Source of the DNA: Lentinus brumalis
Taxonomy: Eukaryota; Basidiomycota; Agaricomycetes; Polyporales; Polyporaceae
Direction of reading: 5' to 3'
Assembly (NCBI GenBank): GCA_001792895.1
Contig: MARA01000001.1
Coordinates: 1,860,001-1,924,000, forward strand
Length of the DNA stretch: 64,000 nt
Part shown: in pieces, positions 1 through 12,167 of the stretch
How the letters are laid out: each line of letters opens with the position of its first letter
Position numbering within the stretch: position 1 is the first letter of the stretch
Made by a program: the position numbers and the translations under genes
Notes under the pieces: generated by a model
Told to the model about the DNA's origin: nothing
The model's input: only the letters and a program-made list of their open reading frames with translations
Database searches by the model: none

Positions 1-357
1 GGGACCTCTACCGTCGATGGATTGTAACGGCTTGGCGATATACGCATCCCACAATATATTGATACTGCTCTTGTATCCCGTTCACTAATTCTGACTGAGT
101 GGCTCAGAGCCGGGCTGCGCAGACGCCGGGAAGAGCACCCGCTGATTCGAACCGGTTCGGCGCTGTCGTGAACAACCATCTCGCATCGACGGTGCAGCAT
201 GTCCGCCAGGTAAACATCCGACCTTCTTCCAGCCAGAAGACGCTAATCCCAGTTCCGATACGCTGTATCGCCTCATCGCAGCTCGCTCAGCCATGCCGGA
301 GCGACCACGAACGCGAACGACGGGCAGGTTGCGTCCGACCCAAATCACTCGCCGACG
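1..357. other. Left-edge intergenic DNA
   Basis: No gene could be supported here. Both strands carry overlapping open frames, but none shows a recognisable domain or convincing splice structure. It is probably the promoter and 5' leader of the SANT-like gene starting at 358. Confidence 0.4.
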
Positions 358-2263
358 ATGATGATGAGCCAACCGCCAAACCATCCCGTGGGGCCGGTCC
401 AGGTTCGTCCCTTTCATCCTTCTCAGATCCGCGCTGTCCGTCTGCTTGCTTGTCGAGATCGACATGGGACAACGACTCGGGCGTGCTGCGGCGACAAAGG
501 CGGACGTCGTTGCGCTTGTTCGTCGTGCATCGGAGATCGTGAGCGACTTGCGCTGATTGCCTCTTGGTGTTATGTGCCGTGCAGACCGACCCGAACGCAT
601 ATGCCGCGGTGCATAGAGCACACTACGCTACTCCAGACGGATACCCGCACCATGTCCTGCCCTACATGGCTGCCCCTCCGCCGCCTGGCCCCCACCCTGG
701 TGTGCAGGGACACCACTCGAACGTCGTCTACCAAGTGGACCCGCAACAGGCCGGACCCCTTCCGTCGCAATCGCAGCGGACCGCTGAGCCTCAAGAGGAG
801 GAGGAGGAAGGCTCGCCGGGCCCCTCGCCATCAATCCTGAATGTGAACGGTAGCGCGAGCGTTAACGGCAAGCGCAAACAGCCCGACTCCGCTACGCCCG
901 ATGCGTCTGGGAAGAAGCGGCGCCAACGCGCCGCGGGTGGTAGCGCAAGTGCTGCCGGAGCTGGAGGGGAAGACGGGGAGGAGGCGCAGGACCTGGAGGT
1001 GGGACCGAATGGAGGTGCGAAACATTGGACAGAAGAGGAGAAGACGCGGTTCTTCACCTGGATGCTCACGAGCGATGAGCATTGGGATGCGTTCCGGACA
1101 AGGATGAACACCGTTTTCCGCGAGGTGCGTGGTCTTGCTAACCTCTCCCCCTCGCGCCAGACAATCGGCTTGTGCACCTGATGCTGAGATGTGTATCGTC
1201 TAGTGCTCGAACGAGTTGTTTCCCGGCAGGAAGAGCTACACGGCCCTTAAGAGCTGTTACCACCGCAATCTCGAAGTCTTCAAACAGGTCCATGCATTCC
1301 AGGTCTTCTCCGCCAACCACTTCCGTCAGCTCCAAGCCGAGAATCCGAATGCAGAACAGCCCTCGGTCGAATCCATGCTCGATGCTGCACGTGTCGCCGG
1401 GCTGAACGTAGGGAGCCTGAACGTGAAAGTCATCGATAGATGGTACGAGACAGGCTGGTTTGACTTGTTCAAAAAGAGGCACGTACATTCCTGCTCTCGC
1501 TGACATCCAGTTCGTTGACCGAATGCGCAGGTACCGCGAAGACCCCAAAACAGGTCTGCCGACAGCCTACTATGGGCCCGTTGATCAGCCTATGGAAACT
1601 GGTCCCTCGGCGGCGCCGCATGCCATGATGGGCTTGCACTCGACTATCGACCCTCAGCTCATGTCTAGCCATTCAGGCGTGTCAGCTCCTGGTGGGCAAT
1701 ATCACCAAGCTGGTGACAGCTCTCAGCATTCGTATCCATACTCGCCTTCGCAGGCGTCGGACTACCGACAAGCTGGACCAAGCAGCCCACATTCTACCTC
1801 GCAGTCTTTCCAGTACCTGCGCTCAACGAGTGCCCTTCCGCATCGTTCTATACAGGGCGCTCCAGCCACACCGACCACGACGCGCGCTACTAAACAAGGC
1901 TCCATCTCGAACGGCCAGCGACATTCGCCGCTCCCGGAGTTGCGCTCTGGTGCGGGAGATCAGAACGCACAGGCGACGCAGGCTCTCACGCAGCTCACGG
2001 CGGTCACCGAATCTTTGCTCGGAGTGTGCTCTTCACTGAAGGAGCTCCTCCAGCAGCAAGTGGAAGAGAGTAGGGCACGCACGGAGCTCATGCGCACCGA
2101 GGCGTCAGGGCGAGGGGCATCAGGGGGGAAGGACAGGGAGAAGGAGATATCGATCGAGAAGGTGACGTTCGCGACAGAGATCTTGAAGAGTGGCCCGCAG
2201 AACGAAGAGATCAAGAAGGCCGCTATTGAGTGTTTGACGAAGTACCTCATGCGGGACTTGTAG
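358..2263 (+). CDS. Myb/SANT-like nuclear protein
   Basis: Modelled exons are 358-402, 585-1124, 1204-1478 and 1531-2263, giving about 530 aa. The N-terminal third is low-complexity (Pro, His, Gln) and contains a basic KRKQ/KKRRQR patch that looks like a nuclear localisation signal. A conserved block follows: HWTEEEKTRFF, then a long gap to FPGRKSYTALKSCY and WYETGWFDLFKKR. It resembles Myb/SANT-like proteins expanded in basidiomycetes. The Ser/Gln-rich tail ends in a helical, leucine-rich segment with LTAVTESLLGVCSSLKELL, probably a coiled coil. The last intron (1479-1530) only keeps frame with a GC donor (AG|GCACGT). The start is chosen at a triple ATG that splices in frame to the next exon, but any of the three could be used. 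A DNA-binding regulatory role is inferred from the SANT-like block alone. Confidence 0.65.
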
Positions 2264-2399
2264 CATCCATCATCCAGTGTATATATCGATATATCTTGTC
2301 ACCTATTGTACAGCTCTTCTACACCAGCGCATAAATAACATATGTCCTCTGTCAATCCTCCGTCCGAACATAAGGCAACGTTGACCGGGGACAACATTC

Positions 2400-3492
2400 T
2401 TAATTGCGCCAACGCCACCACGTTTTCTGCTCTTCTGCAGGCAACTTGTCTGCAGTGCGATCAAGATATGGGAACGACGGAATCGTCACGTTCCTTCCCT
2501 CGGCGCGCTCACGGGCCTCCCACTCCTCATCGTCGAAGAACTGATCGACCGCACGCTCCTCCAGGCTGCTTCCTCCGAGACCAGCGTCGGCATATGGTTT
2601 GCGCTTCCTCAGCGCTTTCTCTTTCTCGTACTCCTTAGAGTCTCCCGCCATGGCTTCTTCGTCCGGGAGGCCCGCCAAGGCGACATACGCTTTCGCGACG
2701 TCCCGGTCGGTCTCTTTGGTCATGGACTGGAAGCGCGTCTCTGCGCGTTCGACAGCGAGACGTGCCCTGCGTTCTTCGTCTAGGGCTTGTTGAGCGGAAG
2801 TAAGAGGAGGGGACACGACAGAAGCTGGGAGGACGAGGAATGACCGGGTGTGTAGGAGATGCGGGGTTGTGCGTAAGGTAGAAGCAGGGAGATTGTTGAG
2901 ACGACACAGAGCACGGCCCTATGATATTGTCAGATATTGGACGCTGTGGAATCGGATCGGCAGAAGGGCTTACGTCTATCCCGAACTTGAGAGATATTCC
3001 AAGAAGGGTGTCATGCGGCCGAATAAAGTACTTCGACGACATACTTCGCACATCTTGGAGGGGGCGATCTGCTGATTGCGATGGTGGCAGAGGAATTGGT
3101 GCGACTGCGTCGCATCCGCCACGTCCCTGCGAGTCACGACTTACTGTCTCCGCAACTGAGGGAGGCAGACCATCCTCGGTTTCGAGATCGGAGTCTTCAT
3201 CCTCATCCTGTACCACAAAGATATCCTCATCTCGCACTGAGCCGTCGACGTTAGATCTCAGAGCCACCCCGCCTCTGCTGTTTGAGGGGGCGCCTGAGTT
3301 GACCGCGGTCACTCCGGCTAGACACAGAAGGCAAGGATTATACCGCTTGAGGCGGGGATTGGCAGCAATACAGGTCGGACAGATGGGTTTTGAGCAGCAG
3401 GAGGTATGGAACACGTTGTCCTCTTCGATCCTAGGTGGCAGAGACCCCGAGCACGCGAGGCAAAGAGACACGGAGATTGGGACAGTCGGCAT
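2400..3492 (-). CDS. LysM domain protein with Cys-rich N-terminus
   Basis: Two exons, 2974-3492 and 2400-2918, with a clean gtaagc...atcatag intron (2919-2973), give 345 aa. Residues 10-58 hold a Cys array (CLAC, SCC, CPTC, CLLC) typical of a RING-like or zinc-ribbon fold. An acidic linker follows (DEDEDSDLETED). A LysM motif begins at KYFIRPHDTLLGISLKFGID and is completed across the intron by GRALCRLNNLP, so the intron splits the domain. The C-terminal region is charged and probably helical (AQQALDEERRARLAVERAETR). There is no signal peptide, which suggests an intracellular LysM protein of the LYSMD type and not a chitin-binding effector. The ligand is unknown. A second gtaagt at 3144 would break the frame if spliced and is assumed unused. 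Confidence 0.75.
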
Positions 3493-3773
3493 GAGGACAA
3501 GGAGGCGAGAGCTATGATTCTGACAAAGCGCGCAAGTGCGGGGGCGTGGCTATGCCCAGATTGGATCGGGCGGGACGTGGTGGACCAAACTGGGGTTGCT
3601 TCCTCGTCGACGCGTTGCAACCACCTGGCCTCGCCACTTTGTTCTTCCATAGAGGCGTTTACGGTCGAGGGCCGTTCTCTCCTTCATACCTCATCTTGGA
3701 CAGGTGCGACGTGGCTGAAAAGCTCTGACTCGACTCCCACCGTCGGCCAACCACTGTCACCACCCGCCCGTTA

Positions 3774-6099
3774 ATGATGAAGCGGACCGCGGTCTTTGCT
3801 GCCAGTCTTCTGTTTGCATCTGCAGCCTTGGCAACGCAGATTACCGATATTCAAGGCATATCCTTTCAGTCACCTCTAGCTGGTCAATTTGTTCAAGGAG
3901 TCACCGGTGTTGTAACTGCGAAGGTGATTCGTTTGCTGACAGTCACAGAAGTCAGAAACTCACCGGACCGACAGGACAGGTACGGAATATGGATCCAAGG
4001 GGACCATTCCGACGACCCGCGCGCCTCCAGCGGCCTGCGTATCTACGGCCCCGCCGCCACACGATTTACGAAGGTCGGAGACCTCGTCTCGATCTCCGGC
4101 CGCGTGGCCGAGTACCGTTCAGCAGCGAACAACCTCTTCCTCACGGAGATTGACTACCTTACGTCCATCACGTCTGTCTCCTCTGGACATACCGTGAAGC
4201 CATTAGTGCTGGGCGTCGACCGCATCCCGCCGAACAACCAGCTGTCTTCCCTCGACATCGGCCACGACGGGTGGCTCTCCATTCCAAACAACGTCACCCT
4301 CCTCGAGACTGTGAACGGCACTTTGCGCCCAGAGCAGTATGGACTGGATTTTTGGGAGAGCCTGGAAGGCCAGCTCGTGACCGTCAAGTCGCCTACTGCC
4401 GCCAACTTCCCAGATCGGTTCGGTTCTGTATGGGTATACGGTGACTGGCCGACCACTGGCAAGAATGCGCGCGGTGGCCTTACCATTCATATCAACGGTC
4501 AGAGGGATACTTGACAAGTCGCTTGCTCTTCCTCTAATACATTCGTCACTTTAGGAACGGACGACGTTCCTCCAGCTCACCCAGAAGCCATACTGATTGG
4601 ACGCCCACTGGACGCTACTCGAAACCCGAAGACGGTCATGGGCGCGAAGCTCGGCGATATCACTGGCATCGTCACTTACCAGGTATGTCGAGTCTTCTCA
4701 TACACGACATGGGACAAGACCGATCTACTGTATGCAGTACGGGGCCTACTCAATACTTCCCCTCACTGCTCCGGAAATCGTCGAAGTCCCAGACTTCAAC
4801 GTGCCACCAACCTCGCTCAATTCCACGAGCCACCCATGCGAGCTCCGCATCGGCGACTACAACGTGCGTACTCGCTCCTGTCCCTCCTTGGCAACAACCA
4901 AGCGACCGTTGACCTTCATGCACAGGTAGAGAACATGTCCCCGCGCTCGCACCACATCACCAAGATCGCAGCGCACATTGCGCAGCACCTCCATACACCT
5001 GACATCCTCTTCGTTCAGGAAATCCAAGATGATTCGGGCTCGCGCAACGACGGGACTGTGTCGGCGAACAAGACACTTCGTGCACTCGCCGATGCGATCA
5101 AGAAGGCTAGCGGGGGCGTCGAGTACGACTTCGCCAACGTTGCACCGGAGGACAACAAAGACGGCGGACAGCCTGGAGGCAACATCCGCGTGGCGTACCT
5201 GTACGTGCAACATTCACACATATCATAAGTGTGCTGGCAGCGAATCGTGGCAATGCTGACTGTGGAGGTGACAGCTGGCGACCGGAGAAGGTCTCACTGA
5301 TTCCAGGAGTTACCGGAGACGCTGTCACTTCCACGAAGGTGGTCGTTGACGATGACGGCAATGTGGAGTTCAGGTAAATGTTTCGACACGAGACAGGGCC
5401 CTGAGACCTCGTACTGACTGTCATGACTAGCTATAACCCGGGTCGCATAGATCCGACACATGCAGCATGGGAAGAGGCCCGCAAACCCCTCGCCGCGGCC
5501 TGGCAAACCGCATCAGGTGACCGATTCTACACCGTCAACGTGCATTTCAGCTCGAAGCGCGACAGCTCCTCTGCGCAAGGCGACGCACGTCCACCCGTAA
5601 ACGGTGGTTCTGAGCGACGCATGAGCCAAGCGAACGTCACTGCAGTACGCCTGTCTCGTCGCTGTCTCCAGGGGCGTCACTGAACGAGTCCTCCTGCCCA
5701 CAGACGTTTGTAGACTCCATCCTGACCCTCTCTTCGTCTGCGAGCATCATTGTCGCCGGTGACATGAACGAATATGCGGCCACGCGCGCCGTCCTCCGCC
5801 CGCTCCAGGCGCTCCTGCACGACGCGAACGATGTTGCGGATGTCCCGCCTGCCGAGCGGTACACCTACGCGTACGACCAGCACGCGCAGGAAATCGACCA
5901 CATCTTCGTGAGCGACGCCATTGCGAAGCGTGGCGGGGAGGTCGAACATGTGCACGTGAACACGTGGGCGAGGAGTGTCGGCGAACGGGCGAGCGACCAT
6001 GACCCGACTGTTCTGCGGCTGTGGGTCTGCGATGCGGATGGGAATACGGATGTAGATGGTGAGTACCCGCTTGCGTTGAGATTAAGTGAGCTGCGCTGA
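3774..6099 (+). CDS. Secreted EEP-family endonuclease/exonuclease
   Basis: Seven exons: 3774-4497, 4555-4682, 4738-4863, 4926-5200, 5275-5373, 5431-5644 and 5704-6099, about 653 aa. MMKRTAVFAASLLFASAALA is a signal peptide. An OB-like N-terminal region (residues 20-240) precedes an endonuclease/exonuclease/phosphatase fold: GDYNVENMSP, DILFVQEIQD (metal-binding Glu), VNVHFSSKRDSS, IVAGDMNEYAA, and ASDHDPTVLRL with its SDHDP catalytic motif. This matches fungal extracellular nucleases that act on DNA or RNA with divalent metal; the role is probably nutrient scavenging or extracellular DNA turnover. The N-terminal ATGATG gives two possible starts. The 3' end is uncertain: a gtgagt at 6059 could start one more intron, so the last dozen residues may be intron translated through. 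Confidence 0.88.
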
Positions 6100-6409
6100 A
6101 GTACGGTGCCTGGTTGAAGGACCGGTGGATGAGCTTGGTGCCGACCATGGCCAAATTGTATTGTGACTTACAAAGTGAGAGATAGCAATCACATCCCTGC
6201 ATATACTCAGCAGCATGGCGCATGTGTGGCAACGCTACATACGTGCACGAACAGGGGACTGTGGCGCTGCTGGGTTGGCCAGCAGCTTTGGTAGCTGTGG
6301 GTGAAACTCCGTCGATCTCAACAGCGTTCAGCATCTTCTGTACCTGCCGGCATTCAATGGGTAACTAACTGCGTACATCTTGTGTGTTAATACTTGACGC
6401 AGTCGGACC

Positions 6410-6872
6410 CTTTCAGCATGAGATCGATATCGACTCGCCGAGGATTTTGCACTAGGCCAAGACTCACACGGGACCGGAGGCTGCTGTGTCGCGGAACAAC
6501 TCCTCGGACTACGTGCAAGCCGTGCTGAACATCGACTATACGGGACGGGCTCTCCTCGGCCGGCTTCCGCGCGACAAGCTGGAGACGAGCCTCTGGCTAT
6601 CCCCCGGCGCCGTGAACACAGAGTGGAAGCCTGGCATGTTCGCTGGCCTTCCCACGACCATCGTGGCAGCGGGCGGCGCCGAGTACACTCTGGACGGGAT
6701 GCGTGTTGTCAAGGACAGACTTGCGCAGGACTTGGGTGAAGACAAGTGCACCTACGTCGAAGTTCCCGATGCCGCCCATGACTTTTTCCTCATGATATGG
6801 CACCAGCCCGAGCGCACGCAGATCCTGCAGAGGCTCGCCGAGTGGGTCCATCAATTGACCTCGCACGCCTGA
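6410..6872 (+). pseudogene. Alpha/beta hydrolase fold-3 remnant
   Basis: Only the C-terminal half of an alpha/beta hydrolase is present. It includes GPEAAVSRNNSSDYVQ, ETSLWLSPGAVN, a GLPTTIVAAGGAEYTLDGMR stretch around the usual acid residue, and VPDAAHDFFLM with the catalytic His. It ends in a normal stop. Reading upstream in the same frame gives IDIDSPRILH, then a TAG at about 6454. No nucleophile elbow (GxSxG) or oxyanion HGGG motif was found between 6100 and 6450. This is therefore a 5'-truncated, decaying steryl-acetyl-hydrolase or lipase-like gene. It could instead be a terminal exon of a gene whose upstream exons I failed to recognise. Confidence 0.6.
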
Positions 6873-7356
6873 AGTTGCATAGTACGCATGTCGCTTGCCA
6901 CATAGCTACATAATGCCACAGGCTCGTACGCGCACTCCATCCTGGATCTCCAGAATCCGACCGAATCCTCCTCCAGCACCCGAGACGCAGGAGGGCCGTA
7001 CGGTTCAATGGGACACTGGCCTCTGAGCTACTCTGCAGTGCACGTGTATTCTCCTGGTCCACAGCTTGAGATCGCCGAACGCAATGGCGGGAGCGGGCTC
7101 GTACGCGTCGCGTCCTCCACCTCGCGCTCCCCAACGAGGCGCATACAGTACTGAGCTTGCCTTGCAAGTCGCCGTGGACTTCGCGAAGCAGACGGAGATT
7201 GCGTCGCGTCGTCGCTTGTCCATGAAAGGCAAGGGCCTTGCCTGATCAGGAAGTCGCGACTACGCAAGTGCACTTCGACGTCACCACATCCCACCAGCAA
7301 TAGCTGCGTACGCGTCGTTGACGACAGCTATGACCGCATTCTCTGCCAGCGGGGCC
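6873..7356. other. Intergenic, promoter-side DNA
   Basis: No coding region is supported between the hydrolase remnant and the small TUDOR-like gene. The right end carries that gene's core promoter. Confidence 0.4.
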
Positions 7357-7363
7357 TATATAA
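7357..7363 (+). promoter_or_regulatory. TATA box of the small TUDOR-like gene
   Basis: TATATAA sits 88 bp upstream of the ATG at 7451. It is followed by a CT-rich leader (about 7388-7450) with long pyrimidine runs, the usual layout of strongly expressed basidiomycete genes. Function is inferred from position and sequence. Confidence 0.55.
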
Positions 7364-7450
7364 GCCATGGTACGAACGAGGACTCCATCCAACGCATCTC
7401 TCCCTCGAACCACTACCACCTTTCTCTCACCAACCGCACTTCATTTTATC

Positions 7451-7874
7451 ATGCCCGCTGCCAGCTACGAGGCGGGTTTCCTTCATGGGCTTTACGTTTC
7501 TCAAATTAGCAACTGACGTCGAGTATAGAAGGGTGACAAGGTCGAGTACCGCCCCATCGGTGGTGAGTACGTCATGTGACATCCTCAGACCTGGCCCTCA
7601 AATGCTGCCCAGGTGCTGAGGAGAACGTCGCCCACTCCTCTGGTGTTATTGAGAAGGTCATTGAGGCTGAGGACGGTGTACGTGTCTCATTTGTACTCGC
7701 TGTATGCGCTCTCTAACGTTCATGTGTAGACCGTCCGTTACGCCATCAAGAACGACAAGACCGGGAAGACCACCAACTACCAGGTGCATCTGCATTCCGG
7801 ATTGCATTTATTGCAAGTGCTGATGCGTCGTCGCTCTTCAGGAGATGAACATTGTTGGAAAGGCGAAAGCTTGA
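7451..7874 (+). CDS. Small hypervirulence-associated TUDOR-domain protein
   Basis: Five tiny exons (7451-7471, 7529-7562, 7613-7677, 7730-7783, 7842-7874) encode 68 aa. The protein runs from MPAASYEKGDKVEYRPIGG to KTTNYQEMNIVGKAKA. The pattern GDKVEYRPIGG, SSGVIEKV, RYAIKNDKTGKTTNYQE matches the family annotated as hypervirulence-associated protein, TUDOR domain, found as single small proteins in many fungi and bacteria. Biochemical function is unclear. The first intron must use a GC donor (GAG|GCGGGT, 7472-7528) to keep frame, because the only nearby GT donor would leave a 33-nt intron. The other introns have ordinary GT donors. The strong promoter architecture suggests high expression. Confidence 0.8.
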
Positions 7875-8241
7875 GCGGTATTCCATAGACCGGAGGATCA
7901 TCATCTTGTTGTATCATAGAGTCACGCCGTGTCAACATGAACCAAGGTTTTCTAACAAGCCTCCACTGTAGAGCTGTCCGTGCGTTCGCAAGGCCTGTGT
8001 TGAGGATACATATGCATCTGCCCACTAGCTATCCTAGGCCTCCTGGCATATAGCAGGGCATAACTTAGCCGCAGCGCACCGGTACTTATATGTGTCGGCC
8101 CGTGCCGGCCCGTGCTTCACAGTCCTGGAGAGAGACGCCCATAGTGCGTGAGCCAGCACGCGACTTCGTGCTCCTGCTCCTGGACCTCAGCCTGGTCGTC
8201 AACTCTGACATTGTGAGACTGGATTACCTTGTTGTTCTACC
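7875..8241. other. Intergenic DNA between TUDOR-like gene and VPS39
   Basis: No gene is supported. It should hold the 3' end of the small upstream gene and the promoter of VPS39. Confidence 0.4.
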
Positions 8242-11200
8242 ATGCCTGTGGGCCCGTTTGACGCGCCGGAGATAGTCCTGGATGGATTCAAGGAGCGTGT
8301 CGAGGCACTCGCGGTACAAGGCATGTTGTTGCTATCGACGCTAGCGACACATGCAGTCTGACGGCTTTCTTAGGCGATAAGCTCTTTGTTGGAACATCCA
8401 CAGGCAATCTGCATGTGTACACGTATGGAGAGACAGGAGGTGGGAGTCGTGAATAACGTCCTAGCCGCTTCGCTCAGGCGGAGCACAGAACAACAGGCTC
8501 AGTTGGTGGAGACGAGGAAGACCCTGTGCCGAAGGAGCATAGAACAACTCGCATTCATCAAGGACGTGAACTCACTCGTCGTTCTTTCTGGTACTGCTTA
8601 TTCTAGATGCTTGAGGGCCTGACTGAACGGATGTCCCGCAGAGGCTCAACTCACGCTATTCCCTTATCCGACATACTCGCCGCCTACGCCTCTCGTGAAG
8701 ACCAAAGGCGCCCTCTGCTTTGCTCTGCATACAGGTGTGGAGTACCTCGATGCTGACACGACAGTAGCTGCCACCCCGGGAACACCAGGCAAGGGGAAGG
8801 GCGTCGGGAAGGGCGTTCCTGCGCTCGTGACGAGGCTGGCTGTTGGTTGCAGAAGGAAGATTGTCCTCTATTCATGGAAGGATGGGGAGCCGCAGGATGT
8901 ACAGGTACGTCAACTCGTTGCACATGGGGCACACAACTTGAAGGACGAAGTGCTGTACGTAGGAAGTTGGCGGACTCGCGCATTCCCCGAGGGCAATCAC
9001 GTTCGTGGATGGCGAGACGCTATGCTGGGGACACACTCCGACCGACTACTGCTTGACATCTGTGAAGACTTCGATCACTGTTGATGTTACAACTCCCATC
9101 CCTACGACGTCTTCGACGAACAGTATCAGTATGGGCATGGGCGCGCTTTCCGGCCTCGGTGGTTACATGACGCTCGGGCTGGGCGCGAAGACAAGGCCCA
9201 ACGTGATCAATGTCAATGAGGACGAGGCCCTCATTGCCAAGGACAGTGAGTACCCCGACATGCCTCATGTCCATCCTGCTCATATGAGACAGACAACGGC
9301 TTCATGGTCGGACGCGAGGGCAAGACGACGAGGTCTGAATCCATAGACTGGCCAGCACCTCCGGACGAGTTAGGTGAGTGCGCTGATACTTCTTGTGCCG
9401 CCAGTCACTGATTCGTTGTAGCTCTCGTCAAGCCTTATGTCTTTGCGATACTGCCTCCTGGATCTGTTCCGACAAGTCATGTCGAAGGCGTACCAGGCGC
9501 CTCCGCTTCCACCTTTGTACAATCTGCCGTCATCGAGATTCGTTCATCTATCTCCCTCTCAACGGTGCAGACAATCCCCTTCCCGCCTTCTGCACCGACT
9601 TCATTGCCCTCTGCAGCTACTCATGCCGTACGCCTGCTGACCCCTTCGCCGTCTGCCAAATCGCCCCTTTTCGTCATCAGCACGCCTACTGACCGGACGG
9701 CCGCGACACACGCAGGGAGTGCGATATGGTGCTTCCGGATGAAAGCCTGGAACCAGCAGATCGACGAACTCGTCGAGACCGGGTCGTATGCTGATGCACT
9801 CTCCCTGCTTGAATCGCTGGATGCAGCGCTTGTTGCTGACAAGGTCCGGTAACTTCACTTGTACGGTGTTCAGTGCGTCTCATTCTGGTGTAGGAACGCA
9901 AACAGAAGCAGGTCCGAGCTTTGCAAGCTGTCGACCATTTCCGGAATGCGAAGTACGACGACGCTATCAACGCCTTCATCGAGCTCGACATCAACCCCGC
10001 CAAGGTGGTCGCACTGTATCCTGAGAGCATATCCGGGCGACTCTCGGTGCCTCGAGATGAGTGGATACCCCTTTTCGGAGGCCCGAAGCCCCCACAAGTT
10101 GCACCGCCGCCAACGTCTCCCAGTGTGTCATCCACGGATGTGTCTGGTACCGCTGCAGAGCAGGAAGGTGGCTCAAAGAGTGTTGAGTCGCCACCACGAG
10201 CTGGGACGCCTCAGGGCTCGATCCGGAACGTCTTGTTGAAGACTGGCCTGGAAAGTCTGGTGTCGACGGGAATGGCCAAGGACGACGACACAGCATCAAT
10301 ACGCAGTGTCCGCCGACCGCCGAAGCCGGGTGCGTAGCCTCGTTCCACCCAAGACTCTGAACTTTCGTTTTGACATCTCGCGACAGACAACTTCCATCGA
10401 TCCATCGAGACCCTTATGCGATACCTCTCCGATCGACGACCGAAGATTGCAGGGGCACTCACTGCATTCCACATTACGCCCATGCAGTCGCACGAGATGC
10501 CGACCTTGTCTGCGACCTCTAAGGAAGACCTTCTCGACTTGCCAAACGCGCCGCTTTCGTCGCTTTCACCCGAGGAGCTCGTTCGTTTCGCGCAGATCGT
10601 GGATACGGCACTATTCAAGTCGTATCTGCTTGTCCGTCCCGGTCTGCTTGCGTCGCTGTGTCGCGTGGGCTGGTGCGAAGTATCAGAGGTCGAGGAGCTT
10701 TTGCGTGAACGGGAGGTACGCCGGTTGGTTGTCGGTGCCATGCTCGCATTGTGTTGACGTCTGACACTGCAGAAATATCAAGAGATGATATACTTGTATC
10801 ACAGCAGGAAGATGCATGGGAAGGCACTGGATCTTCTCCGACAGTGAGTATCATGTTCGTATGCCCAGCCTGGATCAAACGTATATCGTTCGCAGGTTGA
10901 GCGAGAAGGAGACGGATCCGCACGAGAAGCTGATGCCCACGGTCAACTATCTTCAACGACTTGGACCCGAGCATCTCGACCAGATCTTCGAGCATTCCCG
11001 ATGGGTCTTTGAGCAGGACCGCGACATCGCCTTCGAGGTACTTCGTACGCCTTCCCGCTAAGCATGTCTAACATTCCCCAAAGATCTTCACCTCAGAGGA
11101 GGCTGAGCTGCCCAAAGACCGTGTCGCGGACTTCCTTGAGCGTCTCGACCCAGCTATATGCGCACGATATATCGAATTCCTCATCTCGGAGCGTGGCGAG

Positions 11201-12167
11201 ACCTCACGGCATTTCCATGACCGCCTCGCTCAACTATACTTGCGCATGACGGTCAACGCGAAGAAGAGGGGCGATGATGGTGAGCGGCACTGATTTCAAT
11301 ACGACGAGCGTGACGCTGACTAGCCGTTCAAGCGGTACGACGGGCTACATATGACAAGCTCCTGCAGTTCATCGACACCACCGAACACTACTCGGCCGAC
11401 CGGCTCTTTGCGTCACTTCCGTCTGAAGGTCAATAGGCACATAACCTCTTTCTCCACGCTCTGACAATGTATGCGACAGATCTCTTCGAGGCGAAGGCGA
11501 TCCTGCTCGGCCGCCTGGGTCGACATGACAGCGCACTTGAAGTCTACGTGTACCGTCTCCAAGACTTCCAGAAGGCCGAGGAGTACTGCAAGCGCGTGTA
11601 CCAGCCCAACTCTCCGACCTCCCACGTCTTCCTCACTCTTCTCCGCATATATCTCCTTCCTGGGCCTTCCGCCCCGGCCGCCGCAGAGTTGCTTCCACCT
11701 GCACTCGAGCTCATCAGCCGTCACAGCCCCCGCCTGGACCCTGTCGCGACTCTGCAGCTGCTCCCGCCACTTGTGACGGCACAGGATGTACGCGCTTTCC
11801 TCTTGGAGTCGCTGAAAGCACCCGTGTTCGACACGCGCGTGGTGCGCAACATTCACAAGTCGCGCGAGGACCAGGTGGCGCGGCGACTCGTGGTTCTCCA
11901 GTCAAAGCGTGTGCGCATCACCGAGAGCAGGATGTAAGCCACGATCTTCATGGCACAGGGATAAGATCAGGGCTGACAGGTGTCTGCGCAGATGTCCGCA
12001 GTGCCACAAACGCCTCGGTGGCAGTGTGATTGCGGTTCATGCACCTCAGTGAGTGTGCATGTCATGCTGACGAGAAACAGGATGTTGACGCTGTTCTCAG
12101 TGGCGAAGTCACTCATTACCAGTGCCGAGAGGCTTTCTCTCGGAAGCTGAAGGAGACACGGACATAA
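8242..12167 (+). CDS. VPS39: Vps39/Vam6, HOPS tethering-complex subunit
   Basis: Sixteen exons: 8242-8320, 8374-8439, 8489-8590, 8642-8904, 8963-9245, 9293-9373, 9422-9843, 9894-10329, 10387-10715, 10773-10843, 10896-11037, 11084-11279, 11324-11428, 11480-11933, 11992-12048 and 12101-12167; about 1050 aa. An N-terminal CNH/beta-propeller (GDKLFVGTSTGNLHVYTYG, SIEQLAFIKDVNSLVVLS, PPTPLVKTKGALCFALHTGV) precedes a helical clathrin-repeat-like body. The C-terminal zinc motif is ICPQCHKRLGGSVIAVH...YQC, the Vps39 domain-2 signature. In yeast Vam6 this subunit binds Rab7/Ypt7 for homotypic vacuole fusion and late endosome delivery. A low-complexity insert (residues about 450-500) separates the halves. 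Intron 1 needs a GC donor (AAG|GCATGT). The splice into exon 3 is the least certain. Confidence 0.93.

Noticed and set aside
121..170. GGTTCGAATC-like box on the minus strand, possible tRNA
   Set aside because: The flanking T stem and acceptor stem do not pair, so this is a chance B-box match.
3069..3144. Possible extra intron in the LysM gene
   Set aside because: All nearby acceptors would shift the frame and destroy the LysM domain that follows.
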